NCBI GenBank assembly: GCA_003427395.1 | Contig: BFEA01000331.1 | Span: 837,921 to 863,049, forward strand | Length of the DNA stretch: 25,129 nt | Origin: Chara braunii | Taxonomy: Eukaryota; Streptophyta; Charophyceae; Charales; Characeae | Direction of reading: 5' to 3' | Part shown: positions 1 through 9,654 of the stretch, in pieces | Layout of the letters: the number at the start of each line of letters is the position of its first letter | Position numbering within the stretch: position 1 is the first letter of the stretch | Made by a program: the position numbers and the translations under genes | Notes under the pieces: model-generated | The model's database searches: none | The model's input: the letters and a program-made list of their open reading frames with translations, nothing else | What the model was told of the DNA's origin: nothing

Positions 1-773
1 CGCCACCTCGATTACACCTCGATTTTGATCCAGATCCATACTCGTTCCCACCCCGTTCCCACCACAATCCCGTTCCCAGTCTTATCCCTGTCCCCCTTGC
101 GATCTTAATCTCAATCACACTCATTCCCCCATCTGATTCCATCCCGATCCCATTTCAGTCCCGATCTCGCTCTCCTCACAGACTCAAATCTGTCCCAACC
201 CCGCTTTGTTCATAACCTACTCCCAATTCGATACCACTCCATCCCAGACCCCCACACTTTGCCTCGTACCCCCACCTCAACCAGATCCAGTCTGCCCGCC
301 CCATCCACGTCACCTCATATCATCTCCCCATCCCTTTCTCCACCATCCCTCCTTATTCAGTCTAAGGAACTCCCACAGCCTCCACGATCATATCCCGAAT
401 TTTGTCCCCAGCCCTGTTGTCCCCATCTGGTTCGCGTTCTCACCTCGCCACACACTCACACATCCCTTGTCTTCTCCCGTGCTTCCATCCCACACCCATC
501 TCGAATCGCCCTCCGCTTCACCCCGATCCCGATCCCCTCGTTAATTTATCCCGTCCCAATCTCGAGTACTCCTCCTATATCGATCCCACCCTAGCCCCGA
601 CCACAGCTCTATCCCCGTCTGATCCCCATCCTCCACGGTCCTCACCTCTGACCCAGACCACACGGCGAGCAACACGGGATTACCTCTCCACAGACCGAGC
701 TCTCACCTTTCGCATCTTGTCAGTCCAGTCACCAAACCAACACCGGGACAGCGAACAAGGACCACAAACGAAA
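1..773 (+). other. C-rich leader / probable 5' UTR and promoter region of LINE copy 1
   Basis: Strongly pyrimidine-rich, G-poor DNA with many short degenerate repeats built on gatccc, cccatc and cgatctc. It lies immediately upstream of ORF1 and on the same strand. Full-length LINEs carry an internal promoter in this position; that this segment is that promoter is inference. Reading frames open here (for example 206-544, 259-594 and the stretch 402-773 in frame with ORF1) are proline/serine/histidine low complexity and best explained by base composition. No TATA box or initiator is clear. Confidence 0.55.
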
Positions 774-3236
774 ATGGAAGGCATGGGAATCGAAACACAA
801 AACTGGTTAGCCGAACAAACAAGGACATCACTTACCAAAATAACCAAAGTGATTGATCAGGGAGGAAACAATCAAGAAGAGGTAGTAATCTACCAATGTC
901 CGAAGGAACTCACCGCCAAGCAGGAAGAGTTGCACAAAAAACACGCTGTACTCTTCACATTCGCAAAGAAGAGTCAGGAGCTAGACAGACAAGCCAAGTT
1001 GAAATGGATCTGGGAAAAACTGAAGAGCCTGGAACCAATCCAGGGAACAGACCCCAAGGTGTCCTTTCATCCAAGGTCACAGAACGTCATCATGGTGTTG
1101 TGTATGGAGGAGGCTCTGGCATCCTTCCTAAGGAACAAATGTTTCACATGCAATTCGTCGGTGGTTACGGTTCACCCCTGGAAACAGGCATTGGGATATC
1201 AACAAACACCTTTCAAATACAGACAGGACCTGTTAAAAAAGCATTTTTGGATGCAATTTGACAATGTGCCGGAAGGAATGCACGGCTGCGTCAAAGAAAG
1301 GGTGAAAATGGAATATGGACACTGCAAGGAATCACACTGGATAGTATCTACCCCAGACTTTCTCACACCACAGCACAATCAAATGACGGTGATGTTGGAC
1401 ACAGGAAACAGTCCCGCCCCTTTCACTCCCGAAGAACGGTTCTTCGAGCACGAAAGCAAAGTCATCAGAATTACGGTGTCCAACAAATCCAACCCTCTCT
1501 GCTTCAAATGCAGACAGAGAGGGCACCTAGGAACAGACTCAAGCTGCCCCAAGGTTAGAGAGAATGCTAAGCCCAAGCCGCTCAAAACAGCGAACCTACA
1601 AGAGGTAGCGGAAAAGAAAGGATACTGGTACATCCCGAGTGCACAATACGCAGGATGGGTCTTTAATGACAATTTGGAAACTCCGAACTGGGTGTGGACA
1701 CTGGATAGCGATCCAACACCCCGACCAGACGTCTACCCGCCATATGACAGCAGATGGCAAACCTTCAAAGTGGAGAAGAAATCCGCCAAATGCTTCACCA
1801 GTGATCCGACAATAAATGTGGACACATTAAAGCAGGAAATCTGGGAGAAAGATCTGCGTGCGGATCTGCAGTTAATTCAAGAGGTCACTGAAATGAAATG
1901 GGTAGAAGCAGTCCGGCGGAACCAAGAATTGGAAAGAAACAAAGAGGACCCGCAGAAACAAAGGACTTACACTAGAAGGACGCAGAAGGGGAAAGCCAAA
2001 ATAGGGCAGGGACAAGGGGAAAACACGGCTGGGGCAGAGCAGGAAGAAGGGACGAACACCCCTTCGGGTGAAGTTAGTACGGACAGCCAACCGCCTGCAG
2101 TGGGGGGGAAGAGAAAACATCGAGAAGGAGCTTGTGACAGAGATGAAGCAGCGGAGGAACAAGAGTGGGAAGAGGGGGTATATTACCCGTGGTCTGAGCG
2201 ACAGGAAAGTGAGATACTGAGCTTCATACAGAAATTTGAGAAAGAAAGGCAGGACAAATATGACCTGCAGTTGATCCTACATAGAGAGGAGCAAAGAAAC
2301 AGACAAGCAACAGCGGCAACCAACCCGACGCAAGCCATTCCTCTCATGGAGAATCCATTCGCTCCCTTGGAGAGAGAGGCAGAATTGGCTGCTCTCTTGG
2401 CAGAAAAGTATAGTGCAACAAAGGAGAATCAGGAGATGGAAATTGATGATGGTAATAGCAATCCTGACAAGGAGAAGCCGCAGACTGGCGGATCCAAACT
2501 ACCCAAGTACAGGCCTACACTCACTCTGAATGGACAAAAGGGGCAGCAGGGGCAAACAGAACCCAACCAAGGAAGTGACCACATAGCTTTGTTGGGTATT
2601 CAAGAGGAGGCACTCTATGCGCAATGCGAAAGACTCTACGATCTAAACAGAGAAATGTCTTTTCGCACGGTGACAGTGCAGGACCTCCACCTCAAAGCAC
2701 ACGCTGGATTCTGGGAAAGAGCGAGAAAGGAAGCAAGCACGCTCCTACCATCCCGAGCAGTGATTCCCATACAATTTGACCCAGAGAGAGAACGGTGGAA
2801 TGTTGCAATTTGCAGCGACCTGACAATTCCCAGATTGCAAAAGGGACAAAAGAAGGAGGTGTTACTGAGCAAAATCTGTAAGGGAAAGGGTTCTAGGATC
2901 ATGGGATTAGTAAGAAAAGACCCACACGAAGGGGAGAACGACCAAATTGACATGCTTGAAGTAGAGGAAGGGAAGACCCCCAATCCATACGATGCAAGGC
3001 CAATCCTAGTATGCTGCGACCAAGAAACAGAACTTGCGGAGGGCTTCCAGTGGAGACCCTGGTGGTGGATGGCGGCCCTACCTGTCACAGTTGTGGGTAA
3101 TGAAACAACCAGGTCCCAAAATTCAACAGCACTAGCCTCCTTGGTGAAGGATGGAGTGCTCAAAATGGGGGAAGACGAGTTGCTGTCCCATCTCCACCCA
3201 TGTGGGGATGAACCAGGATGCAGCTCCACAACTTAA
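774..3236 (+). CDS. LINE ORF1: DUF4283-like RNA-binding protein with CCHC zinc knuckle, 820 aa
   Basis: Predicted nucleic-acid-binding protein that would coat the LINE transcript. The ATG at 774 was chosen because protein-like sequence starts there; the frame stays open upstream to 402 only through the C-rich leader. Residues about 70-230 resemble the DUF4283 region of plant LINE ORF1 proteins. A single zinc knuckle follows at residues 243-258, with spacing C-x2-C-x4-H-x6-C, two residues longer in the last gap than the usual retroviral-type knuckle. Residues about 340-600 are rich in Glu, Lys, Arg and Gln and likely form coiled coil or disordered linker, and a globular-looking C-terminal region follows. 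At 820 aa it is long for an ORF1. No stop or frameshift interrupts it, in contrast to ORF2. ORF2 starts 43 nt after its stop. Confidence 0.85.
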   Translation: MEGMGIETQNWLAEQTRTSLTKITKVIDQGGNNQEEVVIYQCPKELTAKQEELHKKHAVLFTFAKKSQELDRQAKLKWIWEKLKSLEPIQGTDPKVSFHPRSQNVIMVLCMEEALASFLRNKCFTCNSSVVTVHPWKQALGYQQTPFKYRQDLLKKHFWMQFDNVPEGMHGCVKERVKMEYGHCKESHWIVSTPDFLTPQHNQMTVMLDTGNSPAPFTPEERFFEHESKVIRITVSNKSNPLCFKCRQRGHLGTDSSCPKVRENAKPKPLKTANLQEVAEKKGYWYIPSAQYAGWVFNDNLETPNWVWTLDSDPTPRPDVYPPYDSRWQTFKVEKKSAKCFTSDPTINVDTLKQEIWEKDLRADLQLIQEVTEMKWVEAVRRNQELERNKEDPQKQRTYTRRTQKGKAKIGQGQGENTAGAEQEEGTNTPSGEVSTDSQPPAVGGKRKHREGACDRDEAAEEQEWEEGVYYPWSERQESEILSFIQKFEKERQDKYDLQLILHREEQRNRQATAATNPTQAIPLMENPFAPLEREAELAALLAEKYSATKENQEMEIDDGNSNPDKEKPQTGGSKLPKYRPTLTLNGQKGQQGQTEPNQGSDHIALLGIQEEALYAQCERLYDLNREMSFRTVTVQDLHLKAHAGFWERARKEASTLLPSRAVIPIQFDPERERWNVAICSDLTIPRLQKGQKKEVLLSKICKGKGSRIMGLVRKDPHEGENDQIDMLEVEEGKTPNPYDARPILVCCDQETELAEGFQWRPWWWMAALPVTVVGNETTRSQNSTALASLVKDGVLKMGEDELLSHLHPCGDEPGCSSTT

Positions 3237-3279
3237 ACCGACACAAACAAGCCAAACACATTAACGAACCACATAAGCA

Positions 3280-4188
3280 ATGAAGGACAGAAGGGGGGAC
3301 CTTAAAATCCAATCTTGGAATGTCAGAGGTTTGGCAACCATCTTTTCTAATCTAGAAAAATGGCATTGCCTCCTCAACACTACGGGTTGGAACAGCAACA
3401 ACCCCCCGGACGTGCTATGCATACAAGAAACTCACCTCACCAATTCGGAACATCACAAGACAATGAAAAATGAGTTTGTCAAAAGATTAAGGAATTGTAC
3501 GACAGAAGTGGTTGCGTACAGCCCCCAACAGGCATCAACAGGGGTACTCATCCTCACTCATAGTAATTCAGAGGCAGCGCAATTCTTACGTGTCAACTCA
3601 GCAACAGCAGACCAGTCAAACGGAAGGTGGGCCAAAATAGGGTTGTCGTATAGGGGTGAAGAGATAGCAATCATAAACATATACGCCCCGAACTCCCCAG
3701 CGGAAAAAGTAGAATTTTTGGAAGAGATCAAGGGCCTAACCCAGCAACAAATACACACAATCATAGTAGGGGATTGGAATACAATCCAAAACCCGCAATT
3801 AGACAGAATATCCTGGGCGGAAGAAAGCTCTCAAGACCCAGCTTCAACATCCCTGGCACAACTTACGCTAGAATATAGTCTTAAGGACCCTTATAGAATG
3901 TTTTACCCGGATAAAAAGGATTACACCTGTATTAGAAAGACTACCCAAGGTAGAACTTCGTTCTCAAGAATAGATTTCTTCCTCATTTCAGAGTCGTTAG
4001 AAGGAGCAGTAATAGACTGCACAATAGGAAGACTACCCCACTACACAGGCTTCGACCATAACCCAATAACCATTACGTTAGAATTAACCCTGGATAACAC
4101 CCCAGGAAGAAGTTTTTTCAAATTAAATACTTCCCTACTCAGCACAGACACCTTCAAACGGGCATCCAAAATAAATGGAAGGAGCTAA
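3280..4188 (+). pseudogene. ORF2 N-terminal part: APE-type endonuclease domain
   Basis: Endonuclease/exonuclease/phosphatase family domain that would make the first-strand nick at the target. Visible catalytic landmarks, numbered from the ATG at 3280, are SWNVRGL (Asn14), QETHL (Glu50), NIYAPN (Tyr135), GDWNT (Asp165, Asn167), SRIDF (Arg230, Asp232) and FDHNP (Asp259, His260). The last motif usually reads SDHxP; the Phe here is a departure that may weaken the domain. The ATG follows the ORF1 stop by 43 nt, as is common when ORF2 is translated by reinitiation. The frame ends at 4186-4188, about 8 codons after the frame-shifting deletion at 4156-4158. True homology continues in the next frame from about 4161. 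Confidence 0.9.
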
Positions 4189-4583
4189 CGCAAGGCTTCC
4201 AAGAAGGTGAAATCTGGACTGATCTTCTGGCAGCGACTAGATCCCTAAGTGACTGGGCAAACTGCTTCTCGAGGAACGAAGCTAGAAGGAGGAAACCAAG
4301 ACAAGAAAGTCTGGAGGCAATAGTAGAACTAGCCAAATTTAACCTCATAACCAACCCAGGGGACACACTCTATGAACAGTTGTTGGACGAGGCCAGGACA
4401 TAACTCAGACATTGGACAGATTGGAGGAGGCAAGGCTTGGTCATTAGAGCAAGGATAAGGGACTGGGAAAACAATGAAACTATGACAAAATATTTTTTCC
4501 AGAGGGTTAAGGCAAACCGTAGGTACAATAGGATTCTCGGGCTAAGAGACTCTACAGGAACAATACAAACGACATAGGAACCC

Positions 4584-5594
4584 ATGCTAAAGGTAGCAAC
4601 AGATTTCTATCAAGATCTGTACACATCCAAAACCGGCCAAGGGGAAAACGGTAACATCCAGAGAGCTAGAGAAAAATTCCTGAAACATTTGGATAAAAGC
4701 CTCAAGCAAGAGGCAATAGACTACCTAGACAAAGAAATAACCAAAACGGAACTCTATGAAGCCCTCAGGAGCATGCAGCCGAACAAAACCCCCGGACTGG
4801 ATGGTTTGCCAAAGGAGTTTTGGCAGGCCAATTGGCACATTATGGGCGAGAAGGTTGCAGCCTTCTTCCAAAAGGCTTTTGAGATAGGATCCCTTGGAGA
4901 AGAAGTCAGTACTGGGGTTGTAACTCTGCTTTATAAGAAAGGAGAAAGAGAGGACATAAGGAACTACAGGTCGATAACCCTCCTACCAGTAATTTACAAA
5001 ATACTGGCAAAAACACTGGCCAATAGAATACGCAACGTTACGGACAAATGCTTTCACTTAGATCAAACAGGTTTCATCCTGGGAAGATACATCCTAGATA
5101 ACGTGGTCTGCCTGAACGAAGCCACCAAAATAATTAAGGACAAAAAAGTGCAAGCGGCCATCTTATTCTTCGACTTCGAAAAAGCCTATGACCAGGTCAA
5201 TTGGGACTTCCTACAACTAAGTATGGAAAAAATGGGAGTTAGGCCGAACTTCAGGAAATGGATAAGGGTGCTTTATGGGGATGCAAGAGGGATGGTTCAG
5301 GTCAATGGGCACTTGTCAAAAAAATACAGAATGACGAGATCTGTCAGGCAAGGAGACTCGCTGGCAGCTCCAGTTTTCCTGTTCGTGATGGAAGCAATTG
5401 CAGCGTTCTTACGAAAAGACCCCTCAATAGAAAGACTTTCAGCCAACCATGAGGGAAGACGGATAAACATCCCCACGGTAATGTTTTTTGTCGACGATTT
5501 AACTGTTCTGATCAGGGCATCTGACTCTTCCTTTCTCGCGCTTACTAAAGCAATGCAGGCTTTCCAACTAGCCTCAGAAATGAAGATAAACTAG
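4584..5594 (+). pseudogene. ORF2 central part: reverse transcriptase domain
   Basis: RNA-dependent DNA polymerase domain of the RVT_1 family. Numbered from 4584, it shows the PGLDGLPKEFW motif, a GFILGRYILDNV block, motif A FFDFEKAYD (Asp197), motif B RQGDSLAAP (from Arg255) and motif C FFVDD (Asp304, Asp305). All catalytic aspartates are present. The open stretch starts just after the TAG at 4575 and ends at the TAG at 5592. Both are in-frame point stops, since homology runs through them without a frame change. The ATG at 4584 is probably internal, not a real start. Upstream, 4161-4574 in the same frame carries the linker between endonuclease and polymerase, broken once by TAA at 4401. Confidence 0.92.
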
Positions 5595-7692
5595 AACAAA
5601 ACAGTGGGTTGGTGGCTTTCCCCATCAGACCCTCCGCAGCAAACCGAAGAAACCCGGGGTCTACAATGGCTGGACGCCCAGAGTCCGGTACGCTTTTTGG
5701 GCATCCAAGTTTCGGAGAGGGGTGTTAACGAAGCCTCAGGCACCAGCCTTCTGGTCAAGATGTCCAACAAAATGATGGGATGGCAAACAGCTCACGTGTC
5801 TCTCATGGGAAAAGCTTTAGTGCTCAACGCCTCAATTTTATCAATGGGATGGTACACAACATCTCTATGGAACCCATCTCCAGCCTTCTTTACCAACCTC
5901 AAAAGGAAGATCGGAGCGTATCTATGGACAGGCAAAGCGGATAAGGACAAGTACATCACCGAAGTAGCATGGAAATACGTAACAAGGCCAAAAGCCCAAG
6001 GGGGCGTAGGCCTATTGAACCCAGCATCCCAATTCCAAGCACTGCAAATAAAGTGGATAATCAAAGTTATTTTCAATAGGGAGCTCCCATGGCACAACAT
6101 GGCATTGCACCAGATCCGCAACCTGGTTCCTTTCAAAGTGGACCCCAACATAGAAGGATACCATTGGCTACTCAACCCAGCATGGACCCCTGCAAGAAAG
6201 GAAGGAAAAAAACAGTTGGCGGATAAAGACCCGCCCAGCGAGCACTGGGCCACCCTGATCAAACACTGGGGAGGCGTTTTCCCGCAAAAAATTAGATCTC
6301 CACAAATCAGAGAAGAGGTGTTGAGAGACAACCTCTTTTTGGTAATCGTCTATTGAGAGACCAAAATAACAATGTTTGGCCATTGAACTCTAAGGGCAGG
6401 CAGTGGAGAAAATGGGTGGGTAAAGGAGTATGGAAAGTAGAACATCTGTGGAATGTAGAAGAGAACAGATGNTTCACTGCACAAGAGTTGAGAACCAAAC
6501 TTAAGGGAATACACAACCTGAGAAACCAACTAGAGAGTTTGCTCGACAGCATCCCGCTGAAATGGGAGCTATTGCTGAAATCCGGAACCAAATGGTGCAC
6601 AGGAGANTGGGCCACAAGGAGAGGTACAAGTATACCGCATGAGGGATACAAGCTGACCAAAATGCTGNAAGTAGGGGAAGGGAAGGCAGAGTTCGAATCT
6701 TGGGAACTAACAGATACCCACAAAACCTNGGCAAAACCAGGGAAAATATTAGAGCAAAGGTTAATAATGGATCTCACGAACCTAAAAAAAGTTAGAGCTT
6801 GTACGCCCAAAAACTATCATAAAGGAAACCCACAGCCTGAACAGGAGCAGAGGAAGGTATGGATCTATAGACCAGAACTAGGTATTGAAGAACTGGAAGT
6901 TGACCCAGCTGAATGGGATGGTATGTCCCGGACAGAAGGGGAAGGGTCAAAAAACTTACCCCTCTGTGCAATTATGAGGTAAGTGCGGGATACAGGGTAT
7001 TGAATACCACCAAGGACCCTTCACCAGTAATCAATGATAGATGGAAGAAAAACGCAGTAGAAAACGCAGGCGGGACAGGTAGAATACCCTGGTCCACGTT
7101 TGCCACTATAAGGCCGGCAAGAATCAGTAGCCTGCAATGGCTCATAATTTATTGGGCGGTGCCAGTCAACCAATGGCTCAATAAAAGAAGACGACAGGGG
7201 GAGATCCAACCTCAAGCAGCATGGTGTAGAGTGTGCAATGAAGGTAGCGAAGAATCCCTGATACATTGTTTCTTACTCTGTCAACGAGCCCTGGAACTAT
7301 GGGCCAGAACCAAAAAGGGATGGAATAAGGTGACAAGCCGTACATTCCCTTCAGGAACAAATTATCTACTGGCGGGAAGAACTGAGGACACTGACCTGGA
7401 AGAAGAGGAAATCCCATTGGCCGAGCTGTGGAGGAGATCGACCCTTTGGGTAATATGGAAAGCAAGATGCAAAGGCACTCTGGACAACCAATTCCCAAGC
7501 ATGGAGGAAAGATGGGCAGAAATAAAGTCCACGATACAAACAGAAATCAGAGCACGATGGGCGAAAGAACAAAAAGAACAACAGAGGCTAACACATTCAG
7601 AAAAACGTGAATCAAGACAGAAGAGGTTCGAGGAAATCTGGTTCTATGAGAACAGAATGGTAAAGATAGAGAAAGGAAACCTAGAGTTCTAG
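5595..7692 (+). pseudogene. ORF2 C-terminal part: RT thumb/connection and zf-RVT knuckle
   Basis: Three open pieces follow one another: 5595-6356 (frame 0), about 6329-6982 (frame 2) and about 6949-7692 (frame 1). The first continues the polymerase (KTVGWWLS, then a region matching LINE copy 2 around ALVLNASILSMGWY). The last contains the plant zf-RVT-type knuckle at about 7225-7281 with spacing C-x2-C-x9-H-x4-C, followed by a Trp-rich motif (TLWVIWKARCKG) and a charged Lys/Glu/Gln-rich tail ending at the stop 7690-7692. This knuckle is a hallmark of plant LINE-type ORF2 proteins and is thought to aid nucleic-acid binding. Four undetermined bases fall in the middle piece. Confidence 0.88.
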
Positions 7693-8997
7693 AGCTGGGA
7701 TTGACAAGTTAAGGGGGTTCACGCACATTCACCAAGCACATCTTCTCGCCTCCTCTCCCTGAACAACCCTCTCAACTGCTCCTCCTGACTAACACCCCCG
7801 ATCAGACTCGGAAGGCGGAAAGGATCTGGTCTGCGAGATTGACCCGAAGATGAACAACAACGGAAGAAGGACAAGCGAAGATTGGGATGAGTTGGTCGCT
7901 CAATGGCAAGACTACGGAAATTCCAGGAAGATCGGGTGTGCCGGAAAGACTGATGCAACTCAAATCCCGAAAAGGGGCTCTCCCCAACTCCCAACGCTGG
8001 AGGAGGCAACCTTGACTTTAATTGTTGACACAGGGGGGAAAAGGTAAACTCTCCAGGCAGCGCAGGCAACAGGGTAATTCGAAGCATCGAAAGCTAAGTG
8101 AGCCGGCAGAGGAAGAAGACCTGGAGAAACTCGGCGCAGAACCTTGTAGAGAGGGTTTAGGGTTTTAGGGCTTCAAGGGATTTTTCTTAAACCCAGTAAT
8201 AAAAAGAGAGGTCCCGAGTGGGCCCTTTTCTCAAGGCCAGGGTCACAGGAATGGGGAGAAATGGCTAGCTTGGCTGGCCCCTAAACTCAAAGGGCCGATG
8301 GCCGAAGGTCAGGACTGCAGGCGGAAGGCAGAGGTCAAAACCACTCTACGGTTATCATAAGGGGGCAGGAAGGAGGGGAGGGAAGAACTTAGCATGAGAA
8401 GGTCAGTAGAAATGCTCACACCACGTGTAAGATTGATATACGGCGGACCTCGGTTAAGGATCCAAGAGGCGAGAGGGGGACAGGGCAAACGGACAGTTAT
8501 TACCCACGCTTGCAGGGAGCAATTGGCACTCGCCAAGAGCCCTACGGCCAGAGGGAGCAGGAGAGCAGACCGGGAGTTCAGAGCTTAGGGTCGAACGCAG
8601 TTAAGATGAGGGGGCAGGAAGAAGGAAAAGGAGCGGACCAGGCAGGTAAGCAGGCATCTCTCTAGGAATAATGATGTCATCTGGCAGATCGGGACAACAG
8701 GTTTGAGAGGAGAGAGAGGAATAAGGCAAACTGATAGTCAATCCTCCTCTGCGATGGAGCAATCAATACTGTGCAGGGGTCCTTTGGCCGAACGGGAAAC
8801 ACACAGATTAGGCAGGGGTGAGAGGTGGTACATCCTTCCTCAGGGAAGTAATCAATGCCGCCTACTCGGTCCTCTCAGCCATAATGGGGAGGAGTGTGCG
8901 TGAGTCTTTTATGTATTCCATTTGACTTGCCGGGGGAATAGGAACCGGACTGTCGCTCCCCAGAATGGCAGGAGCCAGAACCCTGAGGTTCTGAATT
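7693..8997 (+). other. 3' untranslated region of LINE copy 1
   Basis: About 1.3 kb between the ORF2 stop and the poly(A) tail with no credible gene. The purine-rich composition resembles the LINE coding strand rather than the flanking DNA. It includes a telomere-like stretch at 8153-8170 and a possible polyadenylation hexamer aataaa at about 8200. Short ORFs such as 7850-8047 and 8394-8588 show no recognisable domain. Confidence 0.7.
8153..8170 (+). repeat. Plant telomere-like motif (TTTAGGG type)
   Basis: GGGTTTAGGGTTTTAGGG contains one exact plant telomere unit and one unit with an extra T. It sits inside the LINE 3' region. Such short telo-boxes occur by chance and in plant promoters; its main value is as weak support for a plant lineage. 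Confidence 0.5.
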
Positions 8998-9021
8998 AAA
9001 AAAAAAAAAAAAAAAAAAAAA
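8998..9021 (+). repeat. Poly(A) tail of LINE copy 1
   Basis: An uninterrupted run of 24 A ends the LINE homology. The next bases (gggcgggcacctccg) have a different composition, so this marks the 3' junction. The matching duplication at the 5' side lies outside the window. Confidence 0.85.
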
Positions 9022-9156
9022 GGGCGGGCACCTCCGCCTTCACTTAGGGCGGGTAATGCTGCAAGCAGGGCTCCATAAGCCTACCGAGGACCCTGATCCT
9101 CGCACCTCATATAGGAATGCTTTATTCTAACGTGAAGCCTTACAGCTGAGGGTTGG

Positions 9157-9158
<2 letters not shown>

Positions 9159-9223
<65 letters not shown>
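9159..9223 (+). repeat. (AC)n microsatellite
   Basis: A perfect AC dinucleotide repeat of about 32 units, 65 bp. It is likely length-polymorphic. The surrounding 9022-9650 holds no recognisable gene. Confidence 0.97.
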
Positions 9224-9226
<3 letters not shown>

Positions 9227-9654
9227 GGATCCACATGAACCTTCAAAGGAGGGTAGGTGGGTTTGATTCCCGCTATCCGCAGTTCGTTTTTATGTGATGA
9301 GAAAAAGAAATTGAAAATGTGGGTATCAAAAATTAAAATCTTGTCGACAAATCTTGGAAAATGTTTGGCAAACGAAAAAAACACTTGCAACTGAAGCATC
9401 TTGGCAAGAAGCACCAAGGCTCACCTCAAAATCTCTCTCAAACGAGCACGAGCAGACTGTGACTTTCCTATGTACTTCCTTCTGCTCACCCCAGAAAGCC
9501 TCTCATTCTTCTCCCTGAAATTGCACAGGCATAATACAATTTACGCACTTTGCATTGTGGTTAGCTCAAAATGCAGCTGTATAGAGTCTATAGAGTCCCA
9601 AAGGCCAAACGGCCCAAACAAATGCAATTCCCGCCCCCCCCTCTTTTTTTTGAT

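Larger units (their letters stand above)
3280..7692 (+). pseudogene. LINE ORF2 polyprotein (endonuclease - reverse transcriptase - zf-RVT), disrupted
   Basis: The ORF2 product would nick target DNA and copy the LINE RNA from that nick. Homology continues across the whole span but switches frame three times and meets stops. (1) One A is apparently missing from the A-run at 4156-4158, shifting frame 1 to frame 0. (2) TAA at 4401-4403. (3) TAG at 4575-4577. (4) TAG at 5592-5594, where LINE copy 2 has Trp. (5) An extra GA dinucleotide near 6324-6328, shifting frame 0 to frame 2. (6) A shift from frame 2 to frame 1 at or near the A6 run 6949-6954. No RNase H domain is recognisable. The damage makes an active protein impossible without multiple repairs. 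Confidence 0.92.
1..9021 (+). mobile_element. L1-type LINE retrotransposon, copy 1 (plant-like), ORF2 inactivated
   Basis: The order is leader, ORF1 with a CCHC knuckle, ORF2 with APE endonuclease, reverse transcriptase and C-terminal zinc knuckle, a 3' untranslated region and a poly(A) tail at 8998-9021. This is the architecture of plant L1-clade non-LTR retrotransposons, which move by target-primed reverse transcription. The 5' boundary is not visible; the C-rich sequence may continue left of the window, so the target-site duplication cannot be checked. ORF1 is open throughout, while ORF2 has three stops and three frameshifts. The copy is therefore non-autonomous now but not very old. Four single n bases (6472, 6607, 6668, 6729) lie inside ORF2. 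Confidence 0.93.

Noticed and set aside
206-594. Overlapping Pro/Ser/His-rich ORFs at the window start
   Set aside because: Two overlapping frames are open at once in strongly C-rich DNA; composition explains them.
402-773. N-terminal extension of ORF1 by 124 residues
   Set aside because: It translates the C-rich leader into low-complexity sequence; protein-like sequence begins at the ATG at 774.
2636-3229. 197-codon minus-strand ORF opposite LINE ORF1
   Set aside because: It is a shadow of the ORF1 coding frame and has no domain.
8153-8170. Interstitial telomere array
   Set aside because: Only about two units long and imperfect; kept only as a short telomere-like motif.
9255-9280. tRNA B-box-like gggtttgattcccgc
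   Set aside because: No A box, acceptor stem or anticodon arm could be fitted around it.
9127-9417. ORF with a Val-Cys alternating stretch
   Set aside because: It is a translation of the (AC)n microsatellite.
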